This document shows, one piece after another, positions 1-8,256 of a stretch of 64,000 nucleotides of DNA. The translations under genes and the position numbers were made by a program. Source of the DNA: Nocardia fluminea (GTDB lineage Bacteria > Actinomycetota > Actinomycetes > Mycobacteriales > Mycobacteriaceae); contig NZ_PJMW01000002.1 of assembly GCF_002846365.1 (NCBI RefSeq), forward strand, positions 5,084,001-5,148,000, written 5' to 3'. Within the stretch, counting starts at the first letter, position 1. The number at the start of each line of letters is the position of its first letter. The notes beneath the pieces are model-generated. The model was given only the letters and a program-made list of their open reading frames with translations. It was not told where the DNA came from and did not search any database.

Positions 1-144
1 CAGCGGCCGGGAGGGCGCGGCGAGGCGCGTCCACTGCTTCTCGAGTTCGACCCGATAGTCGGAGAGTCGTTCCGGCCGGTGCGGTCCGGCGATGGGGTCG
101 TTGTGGGCGCCTGGTGCCCTACCCAGTTCCTCGCCCACGTTCAC
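1..144 (-). CDS. 5' end of an unidentified protein, cut by the window edge
   Basis: An open reading frame runs leftward from a GTG at 144 to the first base of the window without a stop (48 codons). It begins V-N-V-G-E-E-L-G and includes the plausible soluble stretch RLSDYRVELEKQW. A purine-rich GAGCAGGGA lies just before the GTG and could be the ribosome binding site. Third positions are almost all G or C, as in the confirmed neighbours. I do not recognise the family from this fragment. A second GTG two codons downstream is an alternative start. Confidence 0.55.
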   Translation of the reverse strand, partial: MNVGEELGRAPGAHNDPIAGPHRPERLSDYRVELEKQWTRLAAPSRPL

Positions 145-293
145 TCCCTGCTCGTCGGTGACGCACCGTTCCGGCGACGAGAACGGGTGTGGCGCTTACT
201 GTCTATCAGCTGTGCCACCGCCATGGGAACGTTTGCGGCGAGGACGACAGGGTCACCGGTTGCCGGGCTGTCGGGTCGCCTTGACGTCGGTGA

Positions 294-614
294 CTACTTG
301 TTCAGGAAGATCCCGGCGATATCGGCGTTCTTGATCGGGGTGTCGACGTTGCGCTGGGTCGCGCACAGCAGGTCGACCTGCACGATCATCGAGTCGACCA
401 CCGTGCCGGCCGGTTCGTTGTCGTTGCCGGTCTGCTGCTTGATCGCCTTGGTGATGGTGATCCGCTTGGTGTTCGCGTCCTGGTTGACGTAGTCGCGGCA
501 GCTCGTGTCACCGCCCTGGTTGAGTACTCGCTCGACCTCGGTGCACCCCGTGGCCAGTGCCGCCAGCACCGCGACGCCCACCGCGACGGCGCCGGTTCGG
601 GTGTTGGCAGCCAT
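294..614 (-). CDS. Small secreted lipoprotein, function unknown
   Basis: A 106-residue protein with a classic lipoprotein signal: Arg near the N-terminus, a hydrophobic run (residues about 9-22) and a lipobox ending A-T-G-C at Cys24. The mature part is only about 82 residues and holds two more cysteines (in S-C-R-D-Y and L-L-C-A-T), which could form a disulfide outside the membrane. It resembles the small HdeA-like or hypothetical lipoproteins common in Nocardia, but I cannot assign a role. It stands alone, with a 63-bp gap to the phosphodiesterase gene upstream on the same strand. Confidence 0.8.
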   Translation of the reverse strand: MAANTRTGAVAVGVAVLAALATGCTEVERVLNQGGDTSCRDYVNQDANTKRITITKAIKQQTGNDNEPAGTVVDSMIVQVDLLCATQRNVDTPIKNADIAGIFLNK

Positions 615-677
615 GTTTCCTCCTGGAATGGTTCGCTGCGCGCGGTCGCGCGACGGTGCCAGCTTAGGTGGTGGCGT

Positions 678-1826
678 TCAGGCGCGGTGGATTCGCAGGG
701 GGACCCGCAGCTCGGCGGCGGTGAGCGAGCCGTGGTGGCCGACCATCATCGATTGCATCGGTTCGGCGCCCGACCGCACGACACCACCGTCGCCGCTCGC
801 GATCACGACCAGATCGCCGATGCGCGCGGCGGCGTCGCGGGTGACGACCGGGCCGAACCAGCCCGCCTCGATCGCCTCGGCTCGGGTACGCACCGAGAAT
901 CCGCTGCCGAGCACGTCGCGCCAGGTCTCGGCGACCGCGGCGGGGCCGTCGGTGTAGACGTGGCGGGCGCGTGGTTCACCGCCCAGGGCGGCGACATTGT
1001 CCGGCAGGTGCGGGTGGGTGTCGAAGTCGACGCGCTCGCGCAGTTCGATCATGCCGTGATCGGCGGTGACGATGAGCGCCGAGCGAGCGGGCAGCCGCGC
1101 GGCGATCTCGGCGGCGATCCGGTCGACATTGGCGAGTTCGAACCGCCATGCCCGGCTGGCGGGCCCGCGGGCGTGGCCAGTGGTGTCGAGTTCCGAATGA
1201 TAGGTGTAGACAAGGGTTTTCGGGGCGGAGGTCAGCGCGGTCAGGACTCCGTCGACGAGGTCGCCGACCGAGTAGGCCGTGCGGAATCCGCCCCCACGCC
1301 ACCCGGCCAGCGTCAGACCGGACCCGTCCTGGTAGCTCGGCGCGACCTGCACCGCCACGATGCCCGCGGCGGTGGCGCGCTCGAAGACGGTGGGGTGCGG
1401 CTGGATTCGATCGGGTGGGTACGCGGTGCGCGCGTCCACCTTCGGCCCGTCGCCCATGAGTTGCCACCTCAGCGAATTGAACAGGCGCTCTTCGCCGGGT
1501 ATCCGCATGCAGTAGCCGACGATGCCGTGCTCGCCCGAGGGCAGGCCGGTGCCGAGGGTGGTCAGGCTCGTGGCCGTGGTGCTCGGGAATCCGGCGTCGA
1601 GGGACGCGTCGGGCAGGCTCGTCAGGAACGGCGCCGCGGCGGATTCGGCGGCCAGGGCTTGTGCCCCGAGCCCGTCGACGAGCAGCACACAGACCCGGTC
1701 GACGTCGAGATCGAGGCCGAGCCGGTCGGTGTCGCCGGGAGCCCCGAGGCAGGTCAGTACCGACGGGAGGAGATCGGAGAGTGCGGCTGTGCCGTACCGC
1801 GGGGTCAGCAGAAGATCGTCGCTCAC
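678..1826 (-). CDS. Alkaline phosphatase superfamily (type I phosphodiesterase/nucleotide pyrophosphatase-like) protein
   Basis: A 382-residue protein of the alkaline phosphatase superfamily. Metal and nucleophile signatures are visible: V-L-L-V-D-G-L-G near residue 50, the nucleophile loop S-T-T-A-T-S, then H-S-E-L-D-T-T-G-H and T-A-D-H-G-M, which supply the usual Asp/His zinc ligands. Actinobacterial homologues are annotated as nucleotide pyrophosphatase or phosphodiesterase; the substrate is unknown. I chose the GTG at 1826 because it overlaps the stop of the upstream NTF2-like gene (GTGA), the protein starts with a normal S-D-D-L-L-L, and the upstream in-frame extension is Arg-rich antisense-like sequence. 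No signal peptide is evident. Confidence 0.85.
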   Translation of the reverse strand: MSDDLLLTPRYGTAALSDLLPSVLTCLGAPGDTDRLGLDLDVDRVCVLLVDGLGAQALAAESAAAPFLTSLPDASLDAGFPSTTATSLTTLGTGLPSGEHGIVGYCMRIPGEERLFNSLRWQLMGDGPKVDARTAYPPDRIQPHPTVFERATAAGIVAVQVAPSYQDGSGLTLAGWRGGGFRTAYSVGDLVDGVLTALTSAPKTLVYTYHSELDTTGHARGPASRAWRFELANVDRIAAEIAARLPARSALIVTADHGMIELRERVDFDTHPHLPDNVAALGGEPRARHVYTDGPAAVAETWRDVLGSGFSVRTRAEAIEAGWFGPVVTRDAAARIGDLVVIASGDGGVVRSGAEPMQSMMVGHHGSLTAAELRVPLRIHRA

Positions 1827-2143
1827 GCCTGTCCTGTTTCGAATCGGCTGATCAGCCCGTCGCGCAGGACGAACTGCCAGGTGGTTCGCATCGAACCCCA
1901 CCGGCTGTTGGTGTAGTCGGCGGTGAGCGCGAGCCCGTCTTCGGAGTCGACGGTGTCCACGACCAGATGTCCGTTGCTGCTGAAGATCTCGGCTTCGGTC
2001 CATTGCGCGAGATTGCGTTCCACACCATCATCGGACATCGTCGCGTCCTCGGTGAGCACACCGTAGAACTGATCGGTGTCCTGCGCGTTGAGTGCGTCGA
2101 CGAACGCCTCGACCACGGGATCGAGTTTCGCGGTGCCGGACAT
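1823..2143 (-). CDS. NTF2-like / SnoaL-like domain protein
   Basis: A 106-residue protein with the fold signature of SnoaL/NTF2-like small barrels: an N-terminal helix (V-V-E-A-F-V-D-A-L-N-A-Q-D), D-F-Y-type turns and a C-terminal beta stretch (T-T-W-Q-F-V-L-R-D-G-L-I). Members include ketosteroid isomerases, dehydratases and non-catalytic ligand binders; no catalytic set can be identified here. AGGAGG lies 4 nt before the ATG. Its stop overlaps the GTG of the phosphodiesterase gene, so the two are translationally coupled. Confidence 0.8.
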   Translation of the reverse strand: MSGTAKLDPVVEAFVDALNAQDTDQFYGVLTEDATMSDDGVERNLAQWTEAEIFSSNGHLVVDTVDSEDGLALTADYTNSRWGSMRTTWQFVLRDGLISRFETGQA

Positions 2144-2239
2144 CGGGCCTCCTGCTCGAAACGGGTACGCAACGACAACGGACGGTCAACCCACTCTAGG
2201 CGAGTGCACGCGCCGGGTCGCCGGAACAACGGCGGCGCG

Positions 2240-2863
2240 TCAGGCGCCGGCCGGGCCCGGCGTGATCAGCGTGGTGAAGGTGCTCATGATCGTGTCGACG
2301 AGTTCGGGCGCGTTCGTTCCCATCTGTTCGCTGCGTTTTTCGAGGTGTCCGTCGAGCCACAGCGATGCCAGCCCGTGCGCGAGTCCCCACCACGCGATGG
2401 CGAGGGTGTCGGCGCGATCGGCGGGCAGGGCACCGACCGCGACGCAGTCGGCGACAGTCCGGACCAGGACGTCGAAGGCGGCGTCGCCGGCGGCGTGCGC
2501 GTCGGGGTGCTTCTCCGGCTGGGACAGTTCGGGCCGGAACATGAGCCGGAACTGGGCGGGGTGTTCGCGGGAGAACCGCACGTAGGCGTCGCCGAGTTCG
2601 GTGAGGGCCGCCAGCGGATCGGTGGTCTTGGCCCGTGCGGTGGTCATGTAGGTGGCCAGTTGCTGGAAGCCGTCGATCGACAGTGCCGAGAGCAGCGCGG
2701 CGCGGTCGGCGAAATGGTGATAGGGCGCACCGCTGCTGACCCCGGCCTCCCTGGCGACCCGGCGCAGGCTCACCGCGGCCAGGCCCTCGCTCTCGATGAG
2801 GCGCAGGCAGGCGTCCATCAGCGTGGCGCGCAGGTCGCCGTGGTGGTATCTGGTGCGCTTCAC
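2240..2863 (-). CDS. TetR-family transcriptional regulator
   Basis: A 207-residue regulator. The N-terminal helix-turn-helix is clear (residues about 8-52: A-A-V-S-L-R-R-V-A-R-E-A-G-V-S-S-G-A-P-Y-H-H-F). The C-terminal ligand-binding half contains W-W-G-L-A-H-G-L-A, typical of the WHG-type TetR C-terminal domain. It is transcribed divergently from a dihydroflavonol-reductase-like gene, 114 bp away, and probably represses that gene and itself. The ligand is unknown. Confidence 0.9.
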   Translation of the reverse strand: MKRTRYHHGDLRATLMDACLRLIESEGLAAVSLRRVAREAGVSSGAPYHHFADRAALLSALSIDGFQQLATYMTTARAKTTDPLAALTELGDAYVRFSREHPAQFRLMFRPELSQPEKHPDAHAAGDAAFDVLVRTVADCVAVGALPADRADTLAIAWWGLAHGLASLWLDGHLEKRSEQMGTNAPELVDTIMSTFTTLITPGPAGA

Positions 2864-2937
2864 CCTCCGAGCGTATGCGAGACCGCGGCCGGAATTGGCA
2901 CTGGACAGGAAATCTATGCAGTGTTTAGATTAATTGA

Positions 2938-2952
2938 GCATCGCTTAGATGC
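2938..2952. promoter_or_regulatory. Candidate TetR operator in the TetR/reductase intergenic region
   Basis: A short inverted repeat GCATC-N5-GATGC lies 26 bp before the reductase start. A near-direct copy of its centre (GTTTAGAT versus GCTTAGAT) sits about 20 bp upstream. The 114-bp intergenic region is locally AT-rich around it, unlike the surroundings. The arms are only 5 bp, so this is a tentative site. Confidence 0.4.
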
Positions 2953-2977
2953 GAGTTCCACCGAATCGACGGAATGG

Positions 2978-4078
2978 ATGACCACCATGACCACTCGGGT
3001 ACTCGTCACCGGCGCGACAGGTTTCGTCGCCGGCCACTGCATCGCCGACCTCCTCGACCACGGCTACGCCGTCCGCGCCACCGTGCGCGACCTCGCCGCG
3101 CACACCAAACGCGCCCACCTGACCGAACTCGCCCGCCGCACCGGGGGCGAGCTGGAATTCGTCGCCGCCTCCCTCGACGACGACGCGGGCTGGGCGGCGG
3201 CGGTCACCGGCTGCGACACCGTGCTGCACGTCGCCTCGCCGTTTCCCGCCACCCCGCCCGAGAACGAGCAGGACCTCATCGAACCCGCGGTCCAGGGCAC
3301 CCTGCGCGTGCTGCGTGCCGCCGCGGCCGCCGGTGTGCGCCGCGTCGTGCTGACCTCCTCGGTCGCCGCCGTCGCCTACGGCCACGACGTGGACGAGGTG
3401 CGCACCGAGGACGACTGGTCGGTGGTCGACCGCATCCCCGCGTACCAGAAGAGCAAGACCCTCGCCGAGCGAGCGGCCTGGGACTTCGTCGAATCCCTGC
3501 CCGCCGCAACGGCTCTCGAACTGGTGGTGGTCAATCCCGGGATGATCCTCGGTCCCTTGCTCGAAGCGCGGACCAGTACCTCCCACGAGCCGGTCCGGCG
3601 CCTGTTGGCCCGCGACGTCCCGGGTTCGGTGAAAACCGGCTGGACCCCCGTCGACGTCCGCGACCTCGCCGTCGCGCACCGGCTGGCGATGGAAGTCCCC
3701 GAGGCCGCGGGCAATCGGTACATCTGCGCGGCCGATCCGCTGTGGATGGGGGAGCTCGCCGCCATGCTGGCCCGCGACTACGCCGCCGAGGGCTTCCGCG
3801 TTCCCACCCGGGTGCTGCCGAACTGGGTGATCCGACTCGTCGCCGTCTTCGACAAAGGCGTGCGCCTGACCGTGCCGGTGCTGGGCCGCACCGAACACGT
3901 CAGCGCCGACAAGGCCCGCCGGGAACTTGGCTGGACCATGCGCCCGATCGAGGACACCGTGCGCGACACCGCCGACAGCCTGATCGCGTTCGGCATCGTC
4001 ACCGCCCCCGGGCGGCCGGGCGACGTCATCGCGTGCCGCTGTCGGAACACGTTGAGAGGGAAGGGAAGTCGATGTTGA
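2978..4078 (+). CDS. NAD(P)-dependent epimerase/reductase, dihydroflavonol-4-reductase-like (extended SDR)
   Basis: A 366-residue extended short-chain dehydrogenase. The Rossmann motif is T-G-A-T-G-F-V-A-G at residues about 10-18, and the catalytic pair is in Y-Q-K-S-K, preceded by V-V-L-T-S-S. Family members reduce carbonyls (aldehydes, flavanone-like ketones) with NADPH; the substrate cannot be deduced. The start is the ATG at 2978, with another in-frame ATG three codons later. A much longer in-frame read-through upstream is antisense sequence. It is divergent from the TetR gene and overlaps the next small gene by 7 bp. Confidence 0.88.
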   Translation: MTTMTTRVLVTGATGFVAGHCIADLLDHGYAVRATVRDLAAHTKRAHLTELARRTGGELEFVAASLDDDAGWAAAVTGCDTVLHVASPFPATPPENEQDLIEPAVQGTLRVLRAAAAAGVRRVVLTSSVAAVAYGHDVDEVRTEDDWSVVDRIPAYQKSKTLAERAAWDFVESLPAATALELVVVNPGMILGPLLEARTSTSHEPVRRLLARDVPGSVKTGWTPVDVRDLAVAHRLAMEVPEAAGNRYICAADPLWMGELAAMLARDYAAEGFRVPTRVLPNWVIRLVAVFDKGVRLTVPVLGRTEHVSADKARRELGWTMRPIEDTVRDTADSLIAFGIVTAPGRPGDVIACRCRNTLRGKGSRC

Positions 4079-4314
4079 TTACGGCACTCGTCCTCACTCT
4101 GCTCGGCGTCGTCCGCCGGAAACGGCGCGGGCGCGCGGACAATGAGACCACGGAGCGTGCGGTTCTTCGGAGTCGGCTCGAGCGGGCAGGCGGTGCAGTG
4201 CGGCGCGGCGCGACCCGCTTGGTTCGCGAACCGGCCCCCGCGTTGTCGGCGGCGGTCGCCGTCCTCGGGCTCGTCGTGGTCGGTACACAGCTGGCCTGTT
4301 CGGGGCAGGTCTAG
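4072..4314 (+). CDS. Small putative membrane protein, 80 aa
   Basis: This 80-residue frame begins inside the last codons of the reductase (ATGTTGA overlap) behind a strong AGAGGGAAGGG ribosome binding site. It has a hydrophobic N-terminus (L-I-T-A-L-V-L-T-L-L-G-V-V), a basic Arg-rich centre and a second hydrophobic segment near the C-terminus (A-V-A-V-L-G-L-V-V-V-G). That pattern fits a two-segment or re-entrant membrane peptide. I do not recognise a family. Overlap and ribosome site argue for real, coupled translation. Confidence 0.5.
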   Translation: MLITALVLTLLGVVRRKRRGRADNETTERAVLRSRLERAGGAVRRGATRLVREPAPALSAAVAVLGLVVVGTQLACSGQV

Positions 4315-4315
4315 A

Positions 4316-5845
4316 TCAACGCCATTCTTGGCGTTGCAGATCCAGGATCACCGGACGCATCAACGTCGAGACCTCGGGGTCGACGGCCCGGCGGTCCGGG
4401 GGGAAGACGGTGGCCGCGGTGAGGGTGGTGTGGTCCAGGGAACGCAGGGGACCGGGGCTGCGCAGGGACGGAATCGGCGGCGCGCCGGCCGAGGCCAGCA
4501 CGAAGCCCCAGTCGCCGAAGCTCGGGACATCCACGTGATACGGGGTGGTGTACAGACCCGCGGAGCGCAGGGTGGCGTCGATGGTCCAGAAGGAGCGCGG
4601 GGCGAAGAACGGCGAACCCGATTGGACGACCATGCGGGCACCGGGAGCCAGCACAGTGGCGGCCATCGCGTAGAACTCCTGCGAGTACAGCTTGGCCACC
4701 GAGGTCTGATCGGGATCGGGCAGATCGACGATCACCGCGTCGAAAAGACCTGGCGCGCCGCGTAACCAGGTGAACGCGTCGGCGTTGACCACCCGGACCC
4801 GCTCGTCGTCGAAAGCGCGGCGATTGAGGTCGGCGAGCCGGTCGTCGGAGCGGGCCAGCTCGGTCATCGCGGGGTCGAGTTCGACCAGGGTCACCTCGGC
4901 GACATCGGGATAGCGCAGGATCTCGCGCAGCGCGAGGCCGTCGCCGCCGCCCAGCACCAGCACCGAACGGTGCGGGCCCGCCAGCACCGGGTGCACCAGC
5001 GCCTCGTGATAGCGGTATTCGTCGACCGAGGAGAACTGGAGTCCGCCGTTGAGATAGAGCCGGGTATCGGTGGTGGCGAACGGGGAGAACGATTCGGTGA
5101 GCACGATCTGCTGATAGGGCGTGCGCGTCTGCCACACGATCGGATGGGCGAACAGGGCCTGCTGCGCGGTCGCCTCGAAACGATCGGCGTAGAGGTAGCT
5201 GCCGGTCAGCCCGCAGGCGACCGCGACGGTGGCGGCGATCAGGGTGTGGCGGGCGCCGCGCGTCATCTGCTCGCGAAAGAAGAAGAACGCCAACGCGAGT
5301 CCGGCGATCGCGTTCACGACCCCGACCACCAGACTGCCGCGGATCTGCCCGAACACCGGCAGCAGCAGGAACGGAAACGCCAGGCCACCGAGCAGCGCAC
5401 CCACGTAGTCGGCCGCGAACAGGTCGGCGACCGCGCTACTGGCCTCCTGCTCGCGGATCTTCTGGAGCAACTCCATCAGCAACGGGATCTCCGCACCGAC
5501 GAGCATCCCGATCACCGCCGCCGCCAGCACCAACGCGCCGGTATAGACGTTGAGCCACGCGTAACTGGCGTACAGGGCCGCCACCGAGAGCCCGCCGACC
5601 ACGGCCAATGCCAGCTCCACCGCCACGAATGCCGCGGCGGCCTGCGAGCGCAGCGGTTTCGCCAGCAGCGCGCCCACACCCATCGAGCAGACCATCACGC
5701 TCAGCGTGATCGACGCCTGCGCGGCGGTGTCACCGATCAGATAGCTGCCGAGGGTCACCAGCGACAGCTCGTACACCAAACCGCAGGCCGCGCAGACGAA
5801 CACGGTCGCCAGCAGCGCCGCCCTGGCCAGGCGGTGCCGCGGCAT
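4316..5845 (-). CDS. speE: Membrane-anchored polyamine aminopropyltransferase (spermidine synthase-like)
   Basis: A 509-residue protein. The N-terminal half (about residues 1-215) has roughly six or seven transmembrane segments. The C-terminal half is a spermidine-synthase-type Rossmann domain with V-L-V-L-G-G-G-D-G-L-A-L-R-E and V-T-L-V-E-L-D-P-A-M, followed by the acidic D-L-P-D-P-D catalytic region. Soluble SpeE transfers aminopropyl from decarboxylated S-adenosylmethionine to putrescine. In membrane-fused actinobacterial forms (such as M. tuberculosis Rv2601) the true substrate is less certain. Its start overlaps the DUF350 stop by one base. It ends 2 bp from the convergent small membrane gene. 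Confidence 0.85.
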   Translation of the reverse strand: MPRHRLARAALLATVFVCAACGLVYELSLVTLGSYLIGDTAAQASITLSVMVCSMGVGALLAKPLRSQAAAAFVAVELALAVVGGLSVAALYASYAWLNVYTGALVLAAAVIGMLVGAEIPLLMELLQKIREQEASSAVADLFAADYVGALLGGLAFPFLLLPVFGQIRGSLVVGVVNAIAGLALAFFFFREQMTRGARHTLIAATVAVACGLTGSYLYADRFEATAQQALFAHPIVWQTRTPYQQIVLTESFSPFATTDTRLYLNGGLQFSSVDEYRYHEALVHPVLAGPHRSVLVLGGGDGLALREILRYPDVAEVTLVELDPAMTELARSDDRLADLNRRAFDDERVRVVNADAFTWLRGAPGLFDAVIVDLPDPDQTSVAKLYSQEFYAMAATVLAPGARMVVQSGSPFFAPRSFWTIDATLRSAGLYTTPYHVDVPSFGDWGFVLASAGAPPIPSLRSPGPLRSLDHTTLTAATVFPPDRRAVDPEVSTLMRPVILDLQRQEWR

Positions 5846-6270
5846 CAGGTCAAGCCCGCGGCCACCACCAGCGCGACCGCGACATGCGCCGACGCCGTGA
5901 CCCACACCGCCGGATGCGGTTCGCCGTCGGCGACGACGGCCCGGAAATCGCCGGGGGTGAGCGCGTCGAGCAGCACGAACGCCACCGCCATCGCGGCCAG
6001 CCCGATCACCCCGTAGATCGCGCTGGACAGCAGCGCCTCGGCGATCTTGCCTTCGGAGGTCCAGATGGCCACGGCCACGATGATCCCGACCCCGAACAGG
6101 TTCGAGGCGAGCAGGATCGCGGCATTGCTGTTGCGTTCGATCCAGATCTGGGCGCGCAGGTCGCCCGGGGTGAGCAGGTCGACGACGCCGAAACCGACGG
6201 CCATCAACACGATTCCCACCGCGGAATAGGCGAGCGCGGCGCCCGCGTCCGCCGCCAGGTCGGCGAGCAT
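5845..6270 (-). CDS. DUF350 integral membrane protein
   Basis: A 141-residue protein with four hydrophobic segments arranged as two similar halves. Each half ends in the repeated motif L-T-P-G-D (D-L-L-T-P-G-D-L-R-A and D-A-L-T-P-G-D-F-R-A), the hallmark of the duplicated DUF350 fold. The function is unknown. It lies between DUF4247 and the aminopropyltransferase, the same order as Rv2599-Rv2600-Rv2601 in mycobacteria, so a shared role with the membrane SpeE is likely. Confidence 0.88.
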   Translation of the reverse strand: MLADLAADAGAALAYSAVGIVLMAVGFGVVDLLTPGDLRAQIWIERNSNAAILLASNLFGVGIIVAVAIWTSEGKIAEALLSSAIYGVIGLAAMAVAFVLLDALTPGDFRAVVADGEPHPAVWVTASAHVAVALVVAAGLT

Positions 6271-6311
6271 TGGTGTCCTCCTGTGCTGTGCGGGCGAGAT
6301 GCCCGAATGAA

Positions 6312-6749
6312 CTACTTGCCGCCGTTGTCGCTGCCGCCGCCGCGGTAGTCGCCCGCCGCGGAGCCGCTGGTCCAGCCGTAACCGCTGGTGTGGGCGTGGT
6401 GGCGACGGGTGCCGTTGGCGTAGCTGTCGACCAGCACCAGCGAGCCACCGGCATGCGGTGACACCGCGATGAGATCGTTGTCGAAGCGCAGGTAGTGGTT
6501 GTCGCCGGTGTTGCGCCTGTCGCGCGGGTCGGTGGCCTTGGCGATCGTGGCGGCCACCGCGGCCGGTGCGGCGGTGGCGAGGTAGGCCAGGCCGTTGTTC
6601 GCCTGATCGAGTTGTTGCGCTCGCCGGTACTTCTCGGCGACGAAATCCCGTGGATCCTCGTCACGCGTGAGCACCACCACGACGACCACCGCCACGACGA
6701 CCGACACCACCGCGACCAGGCTCGCGATGATCCACCTGGTGCGATTCAT
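6312..6749 (-). CDS. DUF4247 membrane-anchored protein
   Basis: A 145-residue protein with one strong N-terminal transmembrane segment (a valine-rich run at residues about 7-26) and an extracytoplasmic domain ending in a Gly/Ser-rich tail. The domain content (Y-L-R-F-D-N-D-L-I-A-V-S and V-L-V-D-S-Y-A-N-G) matches DUF4247. I started at the ATG at 6749, just before M-N-R-T-R-W; the upstream extension has no membrane or coding character. It heads a three-gene operon with DUF350 and the aminopropyltransferase. Confidence 0.82.
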   Translation of the reverse strand: MNRTRWIIASLVAVVSVVVAVVVVVVLTRDEDPRDFVAEKYRRAQQLDQANNGLAYLATAAPAAVAATIAKATDPRDRRNTGDNHYLRFDNDLIAVSPHAGGSLVLVDSYANGTRRHHAHTSGYGWTSGSAAGDYRGGGSDNGGK

Positions 6750-6995
6750 CGAGTCGACCCCCCGAACCCGGTGCGCCACACAACTGTCCGTGCTGCGTTG
6801 ATGACTGACCCTCCCCATCGAAAAATCCTGCCGGACTGTACCACCGGGTGAGCCGGCCCTCCGCATCGATCCGGACAATACGGACCGGTGGGGTCCCCAC
6901 GACCCGCGATCAGGCGATGGTGGGGTCCTGCGCCGGTAGCCAGTCGCGGGCCGGGTCGTACGGCAGCCTCGTCGCCGCGTACCCGCGGTGACAGC

Positions 6996-7577
6996 TCAGC
7001 GTGGGCGCTGCCAGCGCAGGGTGTAGCGCCACATCAGGCGGCGGCGGATCTCGGCACCGGGCAGGTGTTCGGCGGCGGCGGAGCGGATTTCGGCGAGGGA
7101 TTCGCGTGGATCGGCCAGGGTCACATCGGGGCCGCCGTGCGAGCGGCGCCGCCGCCGGTCCAGGCCCCAGATCGCCGGCAGCAGCGGGAGGTAGTGCAAG
7201 TCGCTGACCGGGTGCATCTTCCACAGGCCGACCACCGCGAGGATGCCGCCGGGGGCGACGAGATGGCGTAGCGCCGTGACGCCCTCGCGCACGGGGACGT
7301 GGTGCAAGGTGGCGACGGCGGTGACCACGTCGAAGGTTTGATCGAGGTCGCGGAAATCGGCGTGTTCGAGGTGGACGTTGGGTGCGGCGGGGGCGGTGGC
7401 GATGACCCGGTCGTCGATGTCGACCCCGAGCACCGCGTCGCAACGGGTCGCTAATTTGCGGGCGAGCAACCCGTCACCGCAACCGATATCCAATGCCGTG
7501 CGGGCGGTGTCGGGCACCTGATCGAGTACCCAGGGGTGGTAGTGCGTGTTGTGGTTCCAGTAGGGGTCGGTCGGCAT
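6996..7577 (-). CDS. Class I SAM-dependent methyltransferase
   Basis: A 193-residue methyltransferase. Motif I is L-D-I-G-C-G-D-G at residues about 29-36, motif II V-L-G-V-D-I-D, followed by F-D-V-V-T-A-V-A-T-L-H-H and the post-motif L-V-A-P-G-G-I-L-A-V-V. The C-terminal L-M-W-R-Y-T-L-R-W is frequent in the Methyltransf_11/25 group of actinobacteria. The substrate is unknown. It stands alone, 67 bp downstream of the HAD gene on the same strand. Confidence 0.87.
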   Translation of the reverse strand: MPTDPYWNHNTHYHPWVLDQVPDTARTALDIGCGDGLLARKLATRCDAVLGVDIDDRVIATAPAAPNVHLEHADFRDLDQTFDVVTAVATLHHVPVREGVTALRHLVAPGGILAVVGLWKMHPVSDLHYLPLLPAIWGLDRRRRRSHGGPDVTLADPRESLAEIRSAAAEHLPGAEIRRRLMWRYTLRWQRPR

Positions 7578-7644
7578 GACCGGTCAACGCGCCGGGTCGC
7601 GGATGGGTTCCGGAACCGGTCTGCGTCACAAGCTGTTTCGCGGC

Positions 7645-8256
7645 CTATCGCCGGGACGTGTGCTCGGCCAGCCATTCGGCGAAGCGGGTGAGTTCCTCGA
7701 GCACCACATCGGCGCCCGCACTCCACAATCCGTCGGCGTCGTAGGGTCCGGTCGTGACGCCCACGGCCAGCACGCCCGCCGCCTTGGCGCCGCGCATGTC
7801 GCCCGCGTGGTCGCCGACGAAGACGTGTGCCGATTCCGCCCGCAACACCTCGGCCTTCCCGGTCGCCCACAGGTCACCGGCGAGGCGATCGACCTGCCAG
7901 CCCAGATGGTCGACGTGCAGGCGCGCGTGCGGCTCGAACTTTCCGGTGACGACCAACGTTCGCCCACCGCCCGCCCGCACAGCGGCCAGAGCGTCGTCGG
8001 CGCCGGGGAGAGCGGCGATCCGGCCGATGACGTCCGGATACAGCTCGCGATAGCGGGTCACCAGGTGGGGGATCAGGTCGTCGGGCGCGCCCGCGTCGCC
8101 GAGCAGCGTGGCCAGTGGTGGGCCGAGGTGCTCGGCGAAGTGCGAGCCGTCCATCGGCAGGTCGAACTCGCGCGCGAGGGTGTCGATCGCCGACGCGACG
8201 CCCGGACGTGAGTCGATGAGCGTCATGTCCAGGTCGAAGCCGACGGTGAGGGTCAC
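7645..8256 (-). CDS. HAD-family hydrolase (phosphoglycolate phosphatase-like)
   Basis: A 203-residue haloacid dehalogenase-type phosphatase. The nucleophile motif is F-D-L-D-M-T-L-I-D (residues 8-16), motif II is T-L-V-V-T-G-K, and motif III/IV is V-F-V-G-D-H-A-G-D-M. The small alpha-helical cap at about residues 16-85 is the type seen in Gph-like enzymes. It hydrolyses a small phosphomonoester; the natural substrate cannot be read from sequence. Confidence 0.87.
   Translation of the reverse strand: MTLTVGFDLDMTLIDSRPGVASAIDTLAREFDLPMDGSHFAEHLGPPLATLLGDAGAPDDLIPHLVTRYRELYPDVIGRIAALPGADDALAAVRAGGGRTLVVTGKFEPHARLHVDHLGWQVDRLAGDLWATGKAEVLRAESAHVFVGDHAGDMRGAKAAGVLAVGVTTGPYDADGLWSAGADVVLEELTRFAEWLAEHTSRR

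Noticed and set aside
687..1916. Long open frame of 409 codons on the plus strand opposite the phosphodiesterase gene
   Set aside because: It is Gly/Arg/Asp-rich low-information translation typical of the antisense of a high-GC gene, and the minus frame has clear catalytic motifs.
1661..2977. In-frame upstream extension of the dihydroflavonol-reductase-like gene
   Set aside because: It crosses the whole TetR gene in antisense and has no domain; the Rossmann motif begins directly after the ATG at 2978.
6910..6995. Minus-strand stretch after the methyltransferase stop reading GYAATRLPYDPARDWLP in another frame
   Set aside because: It looks protein-like but has no start codon of its own and only exists as a read-through of an alternative frame. 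A frameshifted tail of the methyltransferase is possible but the existing C-terminus is already normal.
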